This document shows, one piece after another, positions 37,797 to 45,980 of a DNA stretch of 64,000 nucleotides. The stretch is from positions 919,501 through 983,500 of the forward strand of contig NZ_CP104694.1 of NCBI RefSeq assembly GCF_025398735.1. Reading direction: 5' to 3'. Position numbers and translations under genes: made by a program. The stretch's first letter is position 1. Each line of letters starts with the position of its first letter. The notes under the pieces are model-generated. The model was not told where the DNA came from, searched no databases, and saw nothing but the letters and a program-made list of their open reading frames with translations. This DNA comes from Tahibacter amnicola. Lineage in GTDB: Bacteria; Pseudomonadota; Gammaproteobacteria; Xanthomonadales; Rhodanobacteraceae.

Positions 37797-40580
37797 ATGT
37801 CCATGTTTGACGTATTGGCGCTGGTCTGCGCCATTGTTCTGGTGATCGGACTGCAAATCCTGCGAAATCTGCTGGCGACGGTGTTTCCGCCACTGCAGGG
37901 CCGTCGCGTCAATGCCGCGACGCCGCCGGAGGCCATGGCCGACCTTCACGCCATCTACGGCGAACGCCTCCGTGCGCTCGGCTTTGAAGGACCGCTGTGG
38001 TACCTGATCACGCAGCCCGAACCCAGCGGGAGCCCGGTCAACTTCCTGGCCGCGGTCTACCGCAACAGGGCGCATGGCGATACGGCTTGGCTACTGCCGC
38101 CGACGCTGGGGAACAATCCGAATCTCCTGAACCTGACCTTCGCCAGCTGGCTGGCTGACGGCCGCCTGGCACGCACCCAGTCCTTCGATGTCTTCTACGA
38201 ATCTTTCCAGACGACCTCGTTCCTTGCCCAGACCGTAGCGACCGCCGAGCCCGGCGACGTGCTGGCGCTGCACCGGCGATGGGTCCAGGGCCTGGGAACG
38301 GTCGCGGCGGATCCGGTGTGTGACGGCGCGATCGACGCGATCGTCGGATGGGCCGGCGAACGGCATTGGCGGGAAGCGGTCCAGGAGAAAAAGCTGCGTT
38401 GCGATGCGGATGGATTCGCCCGGCTGCCCTTTCCGGCAGCGGTCCGGCTGTTGCTGCGCGTCGTCCGTGCACCCAAGCCCAAGCCGCCGGTGGAACCCGT
38501 ACCGGCCGCACGGCTGGCGTATCTGGCCGGCGCGCTGGAGCGCAATCAGGAACGGCCTGTGCCGGCATGGGCGCAGGTCGGTCTGTTCGTCTTCAGCGTC
38601 GCGCTGTTCATGGCAGCCGGTGGTTGGCTCTGGGGCATGCGCTTTGCGGTACTGCTGTGCGCCGTGGTGGCGTTCCACGAATTGGGCCACTACCTGGCAA
38701 TGCGGGTTTTCGGATATCGCAACGTGCAGATGTATGCACTGCCACTGGTCGGCGGCGTCACGGTCGGTATCGAAGCGAAGCCGAATGCGGTGCACCGGGC
38801 GTGGATGAGTCTGATGGGGCCGTTGCCCGGAATCGTGCTGGGCTGGATCCTGCTGTATGTCGGCTACTTCGGCGGCGTGGACGGAGAAGTGGCCAGCTGG
38901 ATCACTGGCGCTGCCTGGATGCTGCTGGCCGTCAACTACCTCAACGTGCTGCCAGTCCCACCGCTGGATGGTGCGCACGTGGTCCAGGCCCTGCTGCCGG
39001 CCAGCGCCGTGCGCCTTCAGGCAATTTTCATCGGCATGGCAAGTATTGGCGGCGCCGCGCTGGTGGTTGCGCTGGGCATGCCGTACCTGGCGATCATCGC
39101 GTTGCTGCAACTGCCGCACGCCTGGACGCGCCTGCAGATGGGGCGTGTGCTGCGCCAGTTGCGAACCGAGCCGCGTGTGCAGGCGCCGCAGGCAAGACCC
39201 CTGCGCCTGCGTCACATTTTTCACTCCTACGAGACCCATGTCGGGCCGACGCCGCGCGCAACACAGCGCATCACCTGGGCCATCGAAACGCTGCGTCACC
39301 TGGATTTGCCACGCATGAGCTGGGGGCATCGCATCGTACTGTCCGGTGTTTACGGGGTGTTGCTGATGGGGCCGATATTGGCGGGCGCGGGCTGGCTGCT
39401 ATTCGGCGCGCAGTTAGCAGCGGCGATGCCCAATGAAAAGGAATTGCAGGCGATGGCAGAGAAGCAAAAGGCGCAGCACGACGCGCTCACTGCTGTTGCG
39501 ATGCGACAACCGTTCGGGGAGATCCTGCGCGCGGTGGCGACCGCGAACGATGCGGCGGCACCGTTTCCGGAACCTGCTACTCCGGAGTTGATCGCGGCAG
39601 CCGAACAGGAGCTGGGGGTTGTGCTCCCCGAGGAACTCAAGGCGCTCTATCGGGTGGCAAACGGCGTGCCCACACTTGGATTGCTACCCATCGAGCAGCT
39701 CAAGCGGGTGCGTGACGTCGACTGGCTCAAGCCGGCGGACTACGCCTACGAGGGAAAGATCAGCCTCTATTCCGCGTCGTCGGAAGAGGACGCATCCGAT
39801 CTGTCCATCGCGCCCGGGCAGCTTGCAGGATGGATCTACCTCGGGCGTCCCCTCGAGGAAAACGACAGCGCAATCGTCTACGACGTAGCGCCGACATCCG
39901 TGATACCGGGAATACGCCTGGTCGAGTTGTTCAGCGAGTCACCGTCTGCCAGCCCCGGCGTGGCCCAGTGGGTACGGGAGCGTTGGATCGCCCACCAACA
40001 GGCCGAAACGTGGGCGAAGGAACGCGCTCTCAACGTGGATCTGACGCGCAAGGCGCTGTCGCAGAAATCCGCTGTCGAGATGCTGGAAATGCTGGACCAG
40101 AACAGCCCGCTGGCGCGTCTGGTACTTCCCGTCCAGACTAAGCAGGTGGCCGATGCGGGCGCGATCGCGCTGACGCAGCAACGTCTGGGGCTTGCGTTGC
40201 CGGATGATCTACAGGCTGTGCTGTTGCAGGACAACGCGCGGCCGCACCTGCACTTGCTGCCAGTAGACCAGTTTGTGCGAGTCAGGGAATTACCGGAAGT
40301 CGTACGCACGGCAATGTCGGATCACCTGACCGTCGAGACGCCTGGCGAGGCGGCACCGCTGGCGACGCTGGACCTCATTCTGGACTGCGTCGCCATCAGT
40401 GGCGCCGAAGACAGTGGGTTTGTCCAGGCGGTCAGCCTGGTATGGTGCCCGGCGGCGCCGGCCGCGCAGCAGTTCCGCGGCATCTGGCGGCGCGAGGATT
40501 ACGTGGATTTCACCGACTACGTTCGGGCAACCACGGCGACGATCCTGGTGGCACAGGGGCGCGGCGAACGGCTGTACTGA
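37797..40580 (+). CDS. M50-type intramembrane metalloprotease fused to tandem SMI1/KNR4 (SUKH)-like regions
   Basis: A 927-residue protein with three parts. First, an N-terminal helix and a cytosolic stretch (to about 255). Second, a site-2-protease core of several membrane segments with the zinc motif AFHELGHYLAMRVFGY (His294, Glu295, His298) and the third-ligand motif NVLPVPPLDGAHV (Asp391). Third, after a further membrane segment near 520-545, a soluble tail: a SUKH-like domain from about 594 (LIAAAEQELGVVLPEELKALYRVANG, then LGLLPIEQLKRV) and a weaker second copy from about 784 (ALTQQRLGLALPDDLQAVLL, HLLPVDQFVRV). SUKH domains are protein-binding modules common among toxin-immunity proteins. 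The start may be 37803, which is better spaced from GGGGGA. Confidence 0.85.
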   Translation: MSMFDVLALVCAIVLVIGLQILRNLLATVFPPLQGRRVNAATPPEAMADLHAIYGERLRALGFEGPLWYLITQPEPSGSPVNFLAAVYRNRAHGDTAWLLPPTLGNNPNLLNLTFASWLADGRLARTQSFDVFYESFQTTSFLAQTVATAEPGDVLALHRRWVQGLGTVAADPVCDGAIDAIVGWAGERHWREAVQEKKLRCDADGFARLPFPAAVRLLLRVVRAPKPKPPVEPVPAARLAYLAGALERNQERPVPAWAQVGLFVFSVALFMAAGGWLWGMRFAVLLCAVVAFHELGHYLAMRVFGYRNVQMYALPLVGGVTVGIEAKPNAVHRAWMSLMGPLPGIVLGWILLYVGYFGGVDGEVASWITGAAWMLLAVNYLNVLPVPPLDGAHVVQALLPASAVRLQAIFIGMASIGGAALVVALGMPYLAIIALLQLPHAWTRLQMGRVLRQLRTEPRVQAPQARPLRLRHIFHSYETHVGPTPRATQRITWAIETLRHLDLPRMSWGHRIVLSGVYGVLLMGPILAGAGWLLFGAQLAAAMPNEKELQAMAEKQKAQHDALTAVAMRQPFGEILRAVATANDAAAPFPEPATPELIAAAEQELGVVLPEELKALYRVANGVPTLGLLPIEQLKRVRDVDWLKPADYAYEGKISLYSASSEEDASDLSIAPGQLAGWIYLGRPLEENDSAIVYDVAPTSVIPGIRLVELFSESPSASPGVAQWVRERWIAHQQAETWAKERALNVDLTRKALSQKSAVEMLEMLDQNSPLARLVLPVQTKQVADAGAIALTQQRLGLALPDDLQAVLLQDNARPHLHLLPVDQFVRVRELPEVVRTAMSDHLTVETPGEAAPLATLDLILDCVAISGAEDSGFVQAVSLVWCPAAPAAQQFRGIWRREDYVDFTDYVRATTATILVAQGRGERLY

Positions 40581-40587
40581 AGCCGGG

Positions 40588-41334
40588 TCAATCCGGCAAC
40601 TGATGCGCCTTTTCCCACGCCGCCAGGTTTGCCTTGGCGGTCTGCAATTCCGGTGTGAGCGGTGCGAGCGCCAGGATCAGCTTGTTCATCCAGCGCACCC
40701 AGCCGCGCAGCGGGCGATCGAAATCGACGAACAGGACGACGCGAATGCCATTCGTATCGTTGTGCACTTCGTGCGGGTACATGTCGTCGATAATTAGCGC
40801 CTGGCCTTCATTCCAGGTGCACAGGCGTTCGTCGACCTTGATCCAGCAGCGCTCGCGTGGCTCGGGAACGATCAGGCCCAGGTGCAGGCGCAGCACGCCG
40901 TTGTAGGGGCCGCGATGGCGCGGGATGCGCTTGCCGGGTTCGAGAATGGAGAAAAAGGCGGTGCGCAGGTCAGGAATCAACGCGAGTGCGGCCGCGGTAT
41001 CCGGACAGCGCGCGAGGTTGGTCTCCGAGCGCATGCCATAGCCGAGGAACATGAAGGTTTTCCAGTCCCGGTCGGTGGTGATGGTGCGCACTTCCGGCGT
41101 GATTTCATGGAAACCGGGGATGTCCTCGCGCGATTTCAGCACCTGGTCCAGTTCTGCCCGGATCGCCGGCCAGCGCGCTTCCAGGGCCGGCACCCAGTCG
41201 AAGGCGGTGTTGTCGAAGACCGGATGGTCGCCGACCTTCGACGCGGCCACGATGCGGCGTTGCGCCCATTCGACAAACCGGTCGAAGAAGCGGGCAGTCC
41301 ACGAGCGGGCAGGCGGTGACGTCAATGCTTTCAT
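40588..41334 (-). CDS. Aspartyl/asparaginyl beta-hydroxylase-family dioxygenase (LpxO-like)
   Basis: A 248-residue Fe(II)/2-oxoglutarate enzyme of the AspH group. The core has FFSILEPGKRIPRHRGPYNGVLRLHLGL, where the histidine and following arginine fit the family, then EGQALIIDDMYPHEVHNDTN with the second iron histidine, and RVVLFVDFDRP. Bacterial members hydroxylate acyl chains of lipid A (LpxO) or unknown targets. The second in-frame ATG at 41364 would add ten residues; neither start has a good ribosome-binding site. It is convergent with the M50 gene. Confidence 0.85.
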   Translation of the reverse strand: MKALTSPPARSWTARFFDRFVEWAQRRIVAASKVGDHPVFDNTAFDWVPALEARWPAIRAELDQVLKSREDIPGFHEITPEVRTITTDRDWKTFMFLGYGMRSETNLARCPDTAAALALIPDLRTAFFSILEPGKRIPRHRGPYNGVLRLHLGLIVPEPRERCWIKVDERLCTWNEGQALIIDDMYPHEVHNDTNGIRVVLFVDFDRPLRGWVRWMNKLILALAPLTPELQTAKANLAAWEKAHQLPD

Positions 41335-41507
41335 GGAGCGGGCAGGTGGACAGGAAGCTTCCATGATGCCGCGGGCGTCACACCGGCGCCAGCCCGCACA
41401 GGCTTGTCACCACGGGGGTTCAGCGGCGCGGTGAGCGGACGACCATTGGCGTGCCGTTGCTACGGACGTTAGCCTGCCGCCTTCGCGGAAAACCCGGAGA
41501 GCGGTGG

Positions 41508-41969
41508 ATGAGCGCGCAGCGCCGACGCAGGCGGTTGCCTGATGCGCATGACGTGGCGCTGCGGGCGGCGATGCGGGAGGGCGGATCGGCTGCCGCCGTG
41601 GCCGTGGCGGCCCGCGTGATCGCCGCGGCCGCTGTTTTCCGCTGATGTGGCAGGCGGTGCACTTCCACGGGGCGACCGCTTCGGCATTGCTGTTGCCGCT
41701 GCTCGCCGAAGGGGTCATCGCGCTGCTCATCCCGGCCATCCTGGCGGCCACGATCGTGCATGAAACGGACTATCGGGACGGCATCCGGCGCTGGCTGACG
41801 CTGTGGACGCCCGTTCTTTGCCGGTGCCGACCGGCGCCAGCGGGCAGAGGCGATGTGGTGCCTGCTGCTCGCGACAGATGGTGTTGCACTTTGGGGAATG
41901 TGGAGGTTGCGACATTCGTGGCGGGCGACGGTGGACCCCGCGTCCGCGGCGGACGCGCCCGGCCTTTGA
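41508..41969 (+). pseudogene. Probable frameshifted locus: small basic protein plus membrane protein
   Basis: A 45-residue basic reading frame (41508-41645, good GGAGAG site; MSAQRRRRRLPDAHDVALRA) overlaps by one base (TGATG) a frame starting MWQAVHFHG at 41645, which encodes two hydrophobic stretches (ALLLPLLAEGVIALLIPAIL). Near 41811 the protein-like reading moves to another frame (FFAGADRRQRAEAMWCLLLA, ATDGVALWGMWRLRHSW) and ends at TGA 41969. One extra base in GCCCGTT would explain it. The original frame runs on to 42259 only as low-quality arginine-rich sequence. A sequencing error or chance is possible. Family unknown. Confidence 0.35.
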
Positions 41970-41979
41970 CCCATCGCAT

Positions 41980-42837
41980 TCAGCTGCCGCAGCTGTGCAG
42001 CACCCATGCGTCGCCGCGGCGCAGGAAGTACACGGCGGAGTCGCCCTTGTCGCTGCTGGCCAGCAGCGAGCCCCAGCCGCCGTCGTTGCCGAAGGCTTCG
42101 TACGCTTCGGCGCGCGGACACGCTGTCGCCAGCCGCGCGATCGCCTCGGTCATGCCTTCAAATCCGGCCAGGGCCTGGCGGGTGGCGACATCGAACCCGT
42201 TGGCTTCGAGAAATGCCTCGACGCCGCCCTCGTCGAACGCGGCGCGTACGCGCGCATAGCGTTCGGCCATGCGGTCATGGTCGGTGGCATCCGGCTGCGC
42301 CGGACGGCCATCCGGTGCGACGCGCTGCTCGGCCGCCAGGGGCGTCTGGTACAGCGACTGGCGATGCACACGCAGGCTGGCGGTCAGGTCCAGGTCGTCG
42401 CCGAACGCGTAACTCGCCGTAAGCGCATCCGGGCCCCAGTAGGCCACCTTTGAGTAGCACTGGCCCGCATTCTGCGCACAGCGCACACGCCGGCCGCCCT
42501 GGTGCCGCGCCCAGACGGCCGCGAGTTTTCCCGCCGCATCCAGTTCCAGCTCGACGTAGGGGGCTCTGGTCCAGCCCAGCAGGAGCGCCAGGTCGATCAC
42601 CGCGTAGGCATCATCGACGGGCAGGGCGACCAGGCGCCGATCGGTGAGCAGGACATGTGTGGTATCGCCCTGCGGTTGGCGCCAGGCATAACCGTCACGG
42701 AAGGCGATCGATCCCGCCGCGTATTCCGAGTAGAGCCCGTCGACACGGAACTGGGTGGGACCGGGCGCCTGAGCGGTACAGCTTGCGGCGAGGATTGCCA
42801 GGGTGATGCACGTGCAAGTGGTCCATCTGCGGTCCAT
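41980..42837 (-). CDS. Putative lipoprotein of unknown function
   Basis: A 285-residue exported protein with a short hydrophobic N-terminus and lipobox-like ending ILAASC at residue 20, followed by TAQAPGPTQF. The body has mixed alpha/beta composition, three cysteines in RRVRCAQNAGQCYSK and the C-terminal VLHSCGS, and no motif I can name. The start at 42837 has GGAG ten bases upstream. It is convergent with the broken membrane-protein locus. Confidence 0.72.
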   Translation of the reverse strand: MDRRWTTCTCITLAILAASCTAQAPGPTQFRVDGLYSEYAAGSIAFRDGYAWRQPQGDTTHVLLTDRRLVALPVDDAYAVIDLALLLGWTRAPYVELELDAAGKLAAVWARHQGGRRVRCAQNAGQCYSKVAYWGPDALTASYAFGDDLDLTASLRVHRQSLYQTPLAAEQRVAPDGRPAQPDATDHDRMAERYARVRAAFDEGGVEAFLEANGFDVATRQALAGFEGMTEAIARLATACPRAEAYEAFGNDGGWGSLLASSDKGDSAVYFLRRGDAWVLHSCGS

Positions 42838-43057
42838 GCCGTACTCCAGGTTCGGGTAATCCGGGCGACTTCACGGTGCAATCGCACCGATTTGGCCACC
42901 ATAATGCGACGATCGTGGACGCAACGCCGTCCAGACGGTTCGGGCTGACGTGGGGCGCACGGAACGGCGCCGCCTGCCAGGCAGGTTACGTCACCCGCAA
43001 TGCGCGACGCCGCAGGGAGCGCCGCACCGTGGCCCATTGAATAGGGAGCAAGACGCC

Positions 43058-43369
43058 GTGTCCTATATCGCCGGTGTTGCCAGTGTCGCGCTGTTGGTTC
43101 TTGCCGTGTGGGGCGGGATCATCAACCTGGTCGCGGTACTGCTGACGCGTGCCGCCGCCCGCCGTGGACTGGGGCGCGTCGTATCGCCCGTGCCGCTACT
43201 GGTCCAGCTGCTGGCGGGTGCTGCGGCCCTGGTCGCCAGTCTCGCGGGTATCGACTGGCTTCCCCAATGGCTGTTCTGGACGGTCGCCCTGGCGGACGTG
43301 GCGCTGTGGGGCCTGTTTGCCTCCCTGTTTGCCTACCTTGCCAGCGTGCGGCGCGTCGCCGGCCGCTGA
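43058..43369 (+). CDS. Small integral membrane protein, GTG start
   Basis: A 103-residue protein of about three membrane helices (YIAGVASVALLVLAVWGGII, LLVQLLAGAAALVASLAGI, LFWTVALADVALWGLFASLF). The frame is open upstream without hydrophobic or conserved sequence; AGGGAG ten bases before GTG 43058 decides the start. I do not recognise a family. It is 70 bp upstream of the RNA methyltransferase gene. Confidence 0.7.
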   Translation: MSYIAGVASVALLVLAVWGGIINLVAVLLTRAAARRGLGRVVSPVPLLVQLLAGAAALVASLAGIDWLPQWLFWTVALADVALWGLFASLFAYLASVRRVAGR

Positions 43370-43439
43370 CCGCGACGGGCACCCGCGCGCAACAGCTGCT
43401 ACCGTTGCGGTCGTCCCACTTGCCTGACGATCGCATCGC

Positions 43440-44351
43440 ATGGATAGAACCCGAAAACCCGGCCGGGATACGCCCACCTCCGCCTGGGACAACGCCCGGC
43501 CCCGCGGTCCGCGCCCTGACAAGCGCGAACGCGAGCGCCTGCGTCGCGACAACGCGCCGGCGCCGTCTTCGCCCCCGCCCCCGTCGACACGCAGCGCGCC
43601 GGCGCACCAGCGGCACGAGGAGGTTCGCCTGTTTGGCATCAACGCCTGCCAGGCCGTTTTCCAGCATCGGCCGCAGGATGTGCGCAAGGTCTACCTGACG
43701 GAGGAGCGCATTGCCGCGTTCAAGCCCGTGCTGGCCTGGTGCGTGCGCGAGCGCGTCGGTTATCGCATCGTCGAGGGTGCCGACCTGGACAAGCTGGCCG
43801 CAAGCCAGCACCACGAGGGCGTGTGTTTTGAAGTGCGACGGCGCGCGCCGCTGGCGCTGGATGCGCTATTGGCTCAGCTGCCGGCAGCGCCGGCGCCGGC
43901 CTTGCTGGTAGTGCTCGATGGTGTCGGAAATCCGCACAACTTCGGCGCCGTGCTGCGCAGTGCGGCGCATTTTGGCGTGGCCGGCATCGTGTTGCCGGCG
44001 GATTCGCCGCTGACCCTGTCCGGCGCCGCCTGCCGGGTCGCCGAAGGGGGAGCGGAGATCGTTGCGCTGGCACGGCCGGAAGCGGGCCAGGACGTCGTGG
44101 CGACGCTGCGGCACGCGGGTTTCGCGGTCGTCGCGACGGTGCCTCGCGCGGGTGAGGCCCTGTTCACCGGTGGCTTGCCGGGCCGCACCGCCGTCGTTTT
44201 CGGCGCGGAAGGGGAGGGCATGAGCGCCGGGCTGATCCGCGTGGCCGATCACCGCCTCACGATTCCCGGCACGGGAAATGTGGAAAGTCTCAATATCGCC
44301 GCCAGCGCCGCCGTGCTGTTCGCCGAGTATTTCCGGCGGCACAAAGCCTAG
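43440..44351 (+). CDS. SpoU/TrmH-family RNA 2'-O-methyltransferase
   Basis: SPOUT-class enzyme that methylates ribose 2'-hydroxyls of rRNA or tRNA. The 303-residue product has an unusually long, basic and proline-rich N-terminal tail (residues 1-60), a SpoU substrate-binding domain (VRLFGINACQAVFQHRPQDV), then the three SPOUT motifs LDGVGNPHNFGAVLRSA, VVFGAEGEGM and IPGTGNVESLNIAASAAVLF. It resembles RlmB and TrmH group proteins but the tail makes a precise assignment unsafe. Confidence 0.92.
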   Translation: MDRTRKPGRDTPTSAWDNARPRGPRPDKRERERLRRDNAPAPSSPPPPSTRSAPAHQRHEEVRLFGINACQAVFQHRPQDVRKVYLTEERIAAFKPVLAWCVRERVGYRIVEGADLDKLAASQHHEGVCFEVRRRAPLALDALLAQLPAAPAPALLVVLDGVGNPHNFGAVLRSAAHFGVAGIVLPADSPLTLSGAACRVAEGGAEIVALARPEAGQDVVATLRHAGFAVVATVPRAGEALFTGGLPGRTAVVFGAEGEGMSAGLIRVADHRLTIPGTGNVESLNIAASAAVLFAEYFRRHKA

Positions 44352-44361
44352 ACGCGATTCC

Positions 44362-44386
44362 CCGGCGCCGCGCCCCGCGGCGCCGG
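44362..44386. terminator. Perfect GC stem-loop between convergent genes
   Basis: CCGGCGCCGCG (44362-44372) and CGCGGCGCCGG (44376-44386) around CCC. It lies between the methyltransferase stop (44351) and the M28 peptidase stop (44396) and may serve both, though T tracts are absent. Confidence 0.6.
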
Positions 44387-44395
44387 TAGCACGTT

Positions 44396-45826
44396 TCAGT
44401 GTTCCTCGACGCCGTTCTTGAAGGCGCCGGCGCGCGAGCCGAAATCGCCGTCGGCCTCGGCGGCCATATAAGCCCAGGCCGCGTACACAGCGACGTTCTG
44501 GGCCAGCTGCGCCGGGTCGATCTTGTCGAAGGTGTCGTTGGCCGTGTGGTGCAGGTCGAAGTAGCGGGTGCCGTCCTGGACCAGATTCATCGCCGCCATG
44601 CCGGCGGCATGCATGGGACTGAGGTCGGGCCCGCCGTGCGCCCGTTCGTCGCCGCGGATCACGCCCAGTGGCCCCAGCACTTGCATCATCTGGTCGACGG
44701 CAGCCAGCGCCTCGGGTTTGACGCTGGCGTCGAGCTTCCAGATGCGGTCGCCGCCGAAATCGGCTTCGGATCCCAGCACGTGCCGGCTCAGCTCCGCCTG
44801 GTGCGCGGCGAAATAGGCCTTGCCACCGTACAGGCCGGCTTCTTCGTTGGCGAAGGCGACCACGCGCACCGTGCGCCGCGGCGCCTGCGGCAACTGGCCG
44901 ATCAGGGCGCCTGCCGCCATGCTGATCGCAACGCCCGCGCCATCGTCGATGGCACCGGTGCCCAGGTCCCAGGAGTCGAGGTGGCCACCCAGGATGATGA
45001 TCTCCTCGGGCTTCTGGCTCCCGGTGATCTCGGCGATGACGTTGGCACCGGTGTATTCCCCGTCGAGGCCGCAGTCCAGGTTCAGGCTCAACTGGACCGG
45101 CTGGCCCTGCCGGATGACGGTTTCCAGGAGGTCTGCGTCGGGATTGGAGATCGCCGCGGCGGGAATCTGCCGGCCCTTGGCGTCCCAGGTGGTCACGCCG
45201 GTATGCGGAAACCGGTTGCTGTCCGTGCCTGCCGAACGCAGCACAAAGCCGGCCGCGCCCTTTTCCGCGGCCAGGGCAGGTCCGCGACTGCGCACGCGGC
45301 TGCCCTTGCCGTAGTCGTGGCCATCGCGATGGGCTTTCATGCGCACCGAGACGAAGACGATCTTGTCTTTCACCGCTTCGGCGGGAGCGGCCTTGAGCGC
45401 ATCAAGACTGTCGAACAGGGCAACCTCTGCCGTCAGCCCTTCGCGTGGCGTCGCCGGCGAGTTCCCGAGCGCAGTGACCGCCAGGGTGTGGCGATAGGGA
45501 GCGACGAGGGCGGCGCTCTCGGAACGGCGAACCCAGCGCGGGTAGGTCACCGGCTCGGTCCATACCTTGTCGTATCCGAGCGCCTTGAAGCGGGCGACAG
45601 CCCATTCGCGGGCACGCAGGTCGTTCTCGCTGCCGGCCAGGCGTGCGCCGATCTCGCTGGTGAGCGATCGCAGCAGCTCATAGGCCGTGTCATCACGGCC
45701 CGCGTCGTCGCGCAGGGTGACGGCCGTTTTCACCGCGGCATCGGGAATCGTGGTCATCGGCGCAGTGCGGGCGTCGGCGGCCTGGGGCAGTACAGCGGCG
45801 AGGGCGATCGGCAGGGCGCGCAACAT
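44396..45826 (-). CDS. Secreted M28-family zinc aminopeptidase with PA domain
   Basis: A 476-residue exported peptidase with signal peptide MLRALPIALAAVLPQAADA. A protease-associated domain (about 130-250) interrupts the catalytic domain. The two-zinc site is complete: GGHLDSWDLGTGAIDDGAG (His, Asp), VAFANEEAGLYGG (Glu base and ligand), SEADFGG (Asp) and DLHHTANDTFD (His). Such enzymes remove N-terminal residues or act as carboxypeptidases. The start at 45826 has GGAG nine bases upstream. It is divergent from the large Asp-box lipoprotein. Confidence 0.92.
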   Translation of the reverse strand: MLRALPIALAAVLPQAADARTAPMTTIPDAAVKTAVTLRDDAGRDDTAYELLRSLTSEIGARLAGSENDLRAREWAVARFKALGYDKVWTEPVTYPRWVRRSESAALVAPYRHTLAVTALGNSPATPREGLTAEVALFDSLDALKAAPAEAVKDKIVFVSVRMKAHRDGHDYGKGSRVRSRGPALAAEKGAAGFVLRSAGTDSNRFPHTGVTTWDAKGRQIPAAAISNPDADLLETVIRQGQPVQLSLNLDCGLDGEYTGANVIAEITGSQKPEEIIILGGHLDSWDLGTGAIDDGAGVAISMAAGALIGQLPQAPRRTVRVVAFANEEAGLYGGKAYFAAHQAELSRHVLGSEADFGGDRIWKLDASVKPEALAAVDQMMQVLGPLGVIRGDERAHGGPDLSPMHAAGMAAMNLVQDGTRYFDLHHTANDTFDKIDPAQLAQNVAVYAAWAYMAAEADGDFGSRAGAFKNGVEEH

Positions 45827-45980
45827 GAGGGACTCCGATGGCAAAGCCGCTATCGTGCCAGAGGTCGGGACCCGGTGGATGCAGGACGATCGTCAGGGGG
45901 CATGTTGCCGATTCCACCCGCTGGGCCGACGGGTCGATGGCCTGGTGGTACGATGCCCGTCGTAATCGGAGGTAGCACAG

